This document shows, piece by piece, positions 4,959 to 5,359 of a DNA stretch of 5,359 nucleotides (position 1 is its first letter; each line of letters starts with the position of its first letter). Made by a program: the position numbers and the translations under genes. The DNA comes from Prevotellaceae bacterium (GTDB lineage: Bacteria > Bacteroidota > Bacteroidia > Bacteroidales > UBA932), in assembly GCA_031273285.1 (NCBI GenBank), contig JAISSE010000304.1:1-5359 (forward strand). Direction: 5' to 3'. Below the pieces are notes generated by a model. That model had not been told where the DNA came from. It made no database searches and worked only from the letters and a program-made list of their open reading frames with translations.

Positions 4959-5359
4959 AAAAGATTAAAACACTAGTAAGTTCGGCAATGTTGCTGATTT
5001 CTTTCAGCATCGGCGCACAAAAATTGGAATTTGATGAGATTGTACATGATTTCGGTACAATCCCGGAAGAGTTGGGCACCGTTACTCATGCTTTCAAATT
5101 CACAAACACCGGCGATAAACCGCTGGTAGTTACCAATGTTCAGCCAACGTGCGGATGTACGACGTCCGGATGGACTAAAGAACCGGTTAAACCGGGCGGA
5201 ACAGGCGAAGTTTTGGCTACATACAGAACGACTGCGGGTCCTTTCGACAAAACTTTGACTGTAACGGCAGGCGGAGTACCCAGCATTACCCTGCACATCA
5301 AAGGTAATGTAACCAAAAAACCGGAGGATTTTACGGTTACCTATCCCCAGAGTTTCGGT
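4955..5359 (+). CDS. Exported DUF1573 domain protein, 3'-partial
   Basis: The first 135 codons of a protein that continues past the window end. MKKIKTLVSSAMLLISFSIGA is a standard Sec signal peptide with likely cleavage between A21 and Q22. The mature part begins KLEFDEIVHDFGTI, then has HAFKFTNTGDKPLVVTNVQPTCGCTT, with the family's CGCT motif (C66, C68), and GWTKEPVKPGGTGEVLATYRT before a beta-rich end. This is the DUF1573 pattern, an immunoglobulin-like ASH/MSP-type fold common in many copies in Bacteroidota; its molecular role is unknown. The domain looks complete by about residue 120 (LHIKGNV), and PEDFTVTYPQSFG may start a linker or a second region. ATG 4955 is chosen because it directly precedes the signal peptide; the ATG at 4935 is out of frame. 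It has its own promoter, so it is a separate transcription unit. Confidence 0.93.
   Translation, partial: MKKIKTLVSSAMLLISFSIGAQKLEFDEIVHDFGTIPEELGTVTHAFKFTNTGDKPLVVTNVQPTCGCTTSGWTKEPVKPGGTGEVLATYRTTAGPFDKTLTVTAGGVPSITLHIKGNVTKKPEDFTVTYPQSFG

Overview
The window reads as chromosomal DNA from a member of the Bacteroidota, probably Bacteroidales-like. Four things point there: the long (insert-containing) form of IspG; two promoter-like sites matching the Bacteroidetes -33/-7 consensus (TTG plus TAnnTTTG); the absence of clear Shine-Dalgarno sequences; and family matches (a Bacteroidetes-type amidohydrolase, a beta-lactamase-fold 'serine hydrolase' relative and a DUF1573 protein) typical of that phylum. 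I assign the lineage from family recall, not from a search. All four genes lie on the + strand.

Layout. (1) Positions 1-1673 hold most of ispG, which makes HMBPP in the MEP isoprenoid pathway; its N-terminus lies upstream of the window. (2) Four bases later, 1678-2847 encodes a metal-dependent amidohydrolase of the chlorohydrolase/MTA-SAH-deaminase type, probably in the same operon. (3) A non-coding stretch, 2848-3188, is made largely of short repeats: GTTGAGA and GAATTAC heptamer arrays starting directly after the amidohydrolase stop, a 13-bp tandem duplication, an ATTCGTGCC nonamer array, and a closing block in inverted orientation (TTCGTAATT units). (4) A promoter at the right edge of this block precedes 3211-4482, an exported 423-residue protein. 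It resembles Bacteroidetes class-A beta-lactamase-fold serine hydrolases, but the catalytic motifs appear replaced. (5) A second non-coding stretch, 4483-4954, holds a dispersed-repeat fragment, two palindromes, a good promoter and two tiny overlapping leader ORFs. (6) From 4955 to the window end runs the first 135 codons of an exported DUF1573 protein.

The first two genes look like a housekeeping unit. The last two are separate transcription units for secreted proteins, each with its own -7 element. I see no strong intrinsic terminator, tRNA, rRNA, CRISPR array or transposase gene. The observations most worth following are the apparently dead beta-lactamase-fold protein, the repeat block bounded by inverted arms that runs up to its promoter, and the TAATG/ATGA-coupled mini-ORF chain ahead of the DUF1573 gene.
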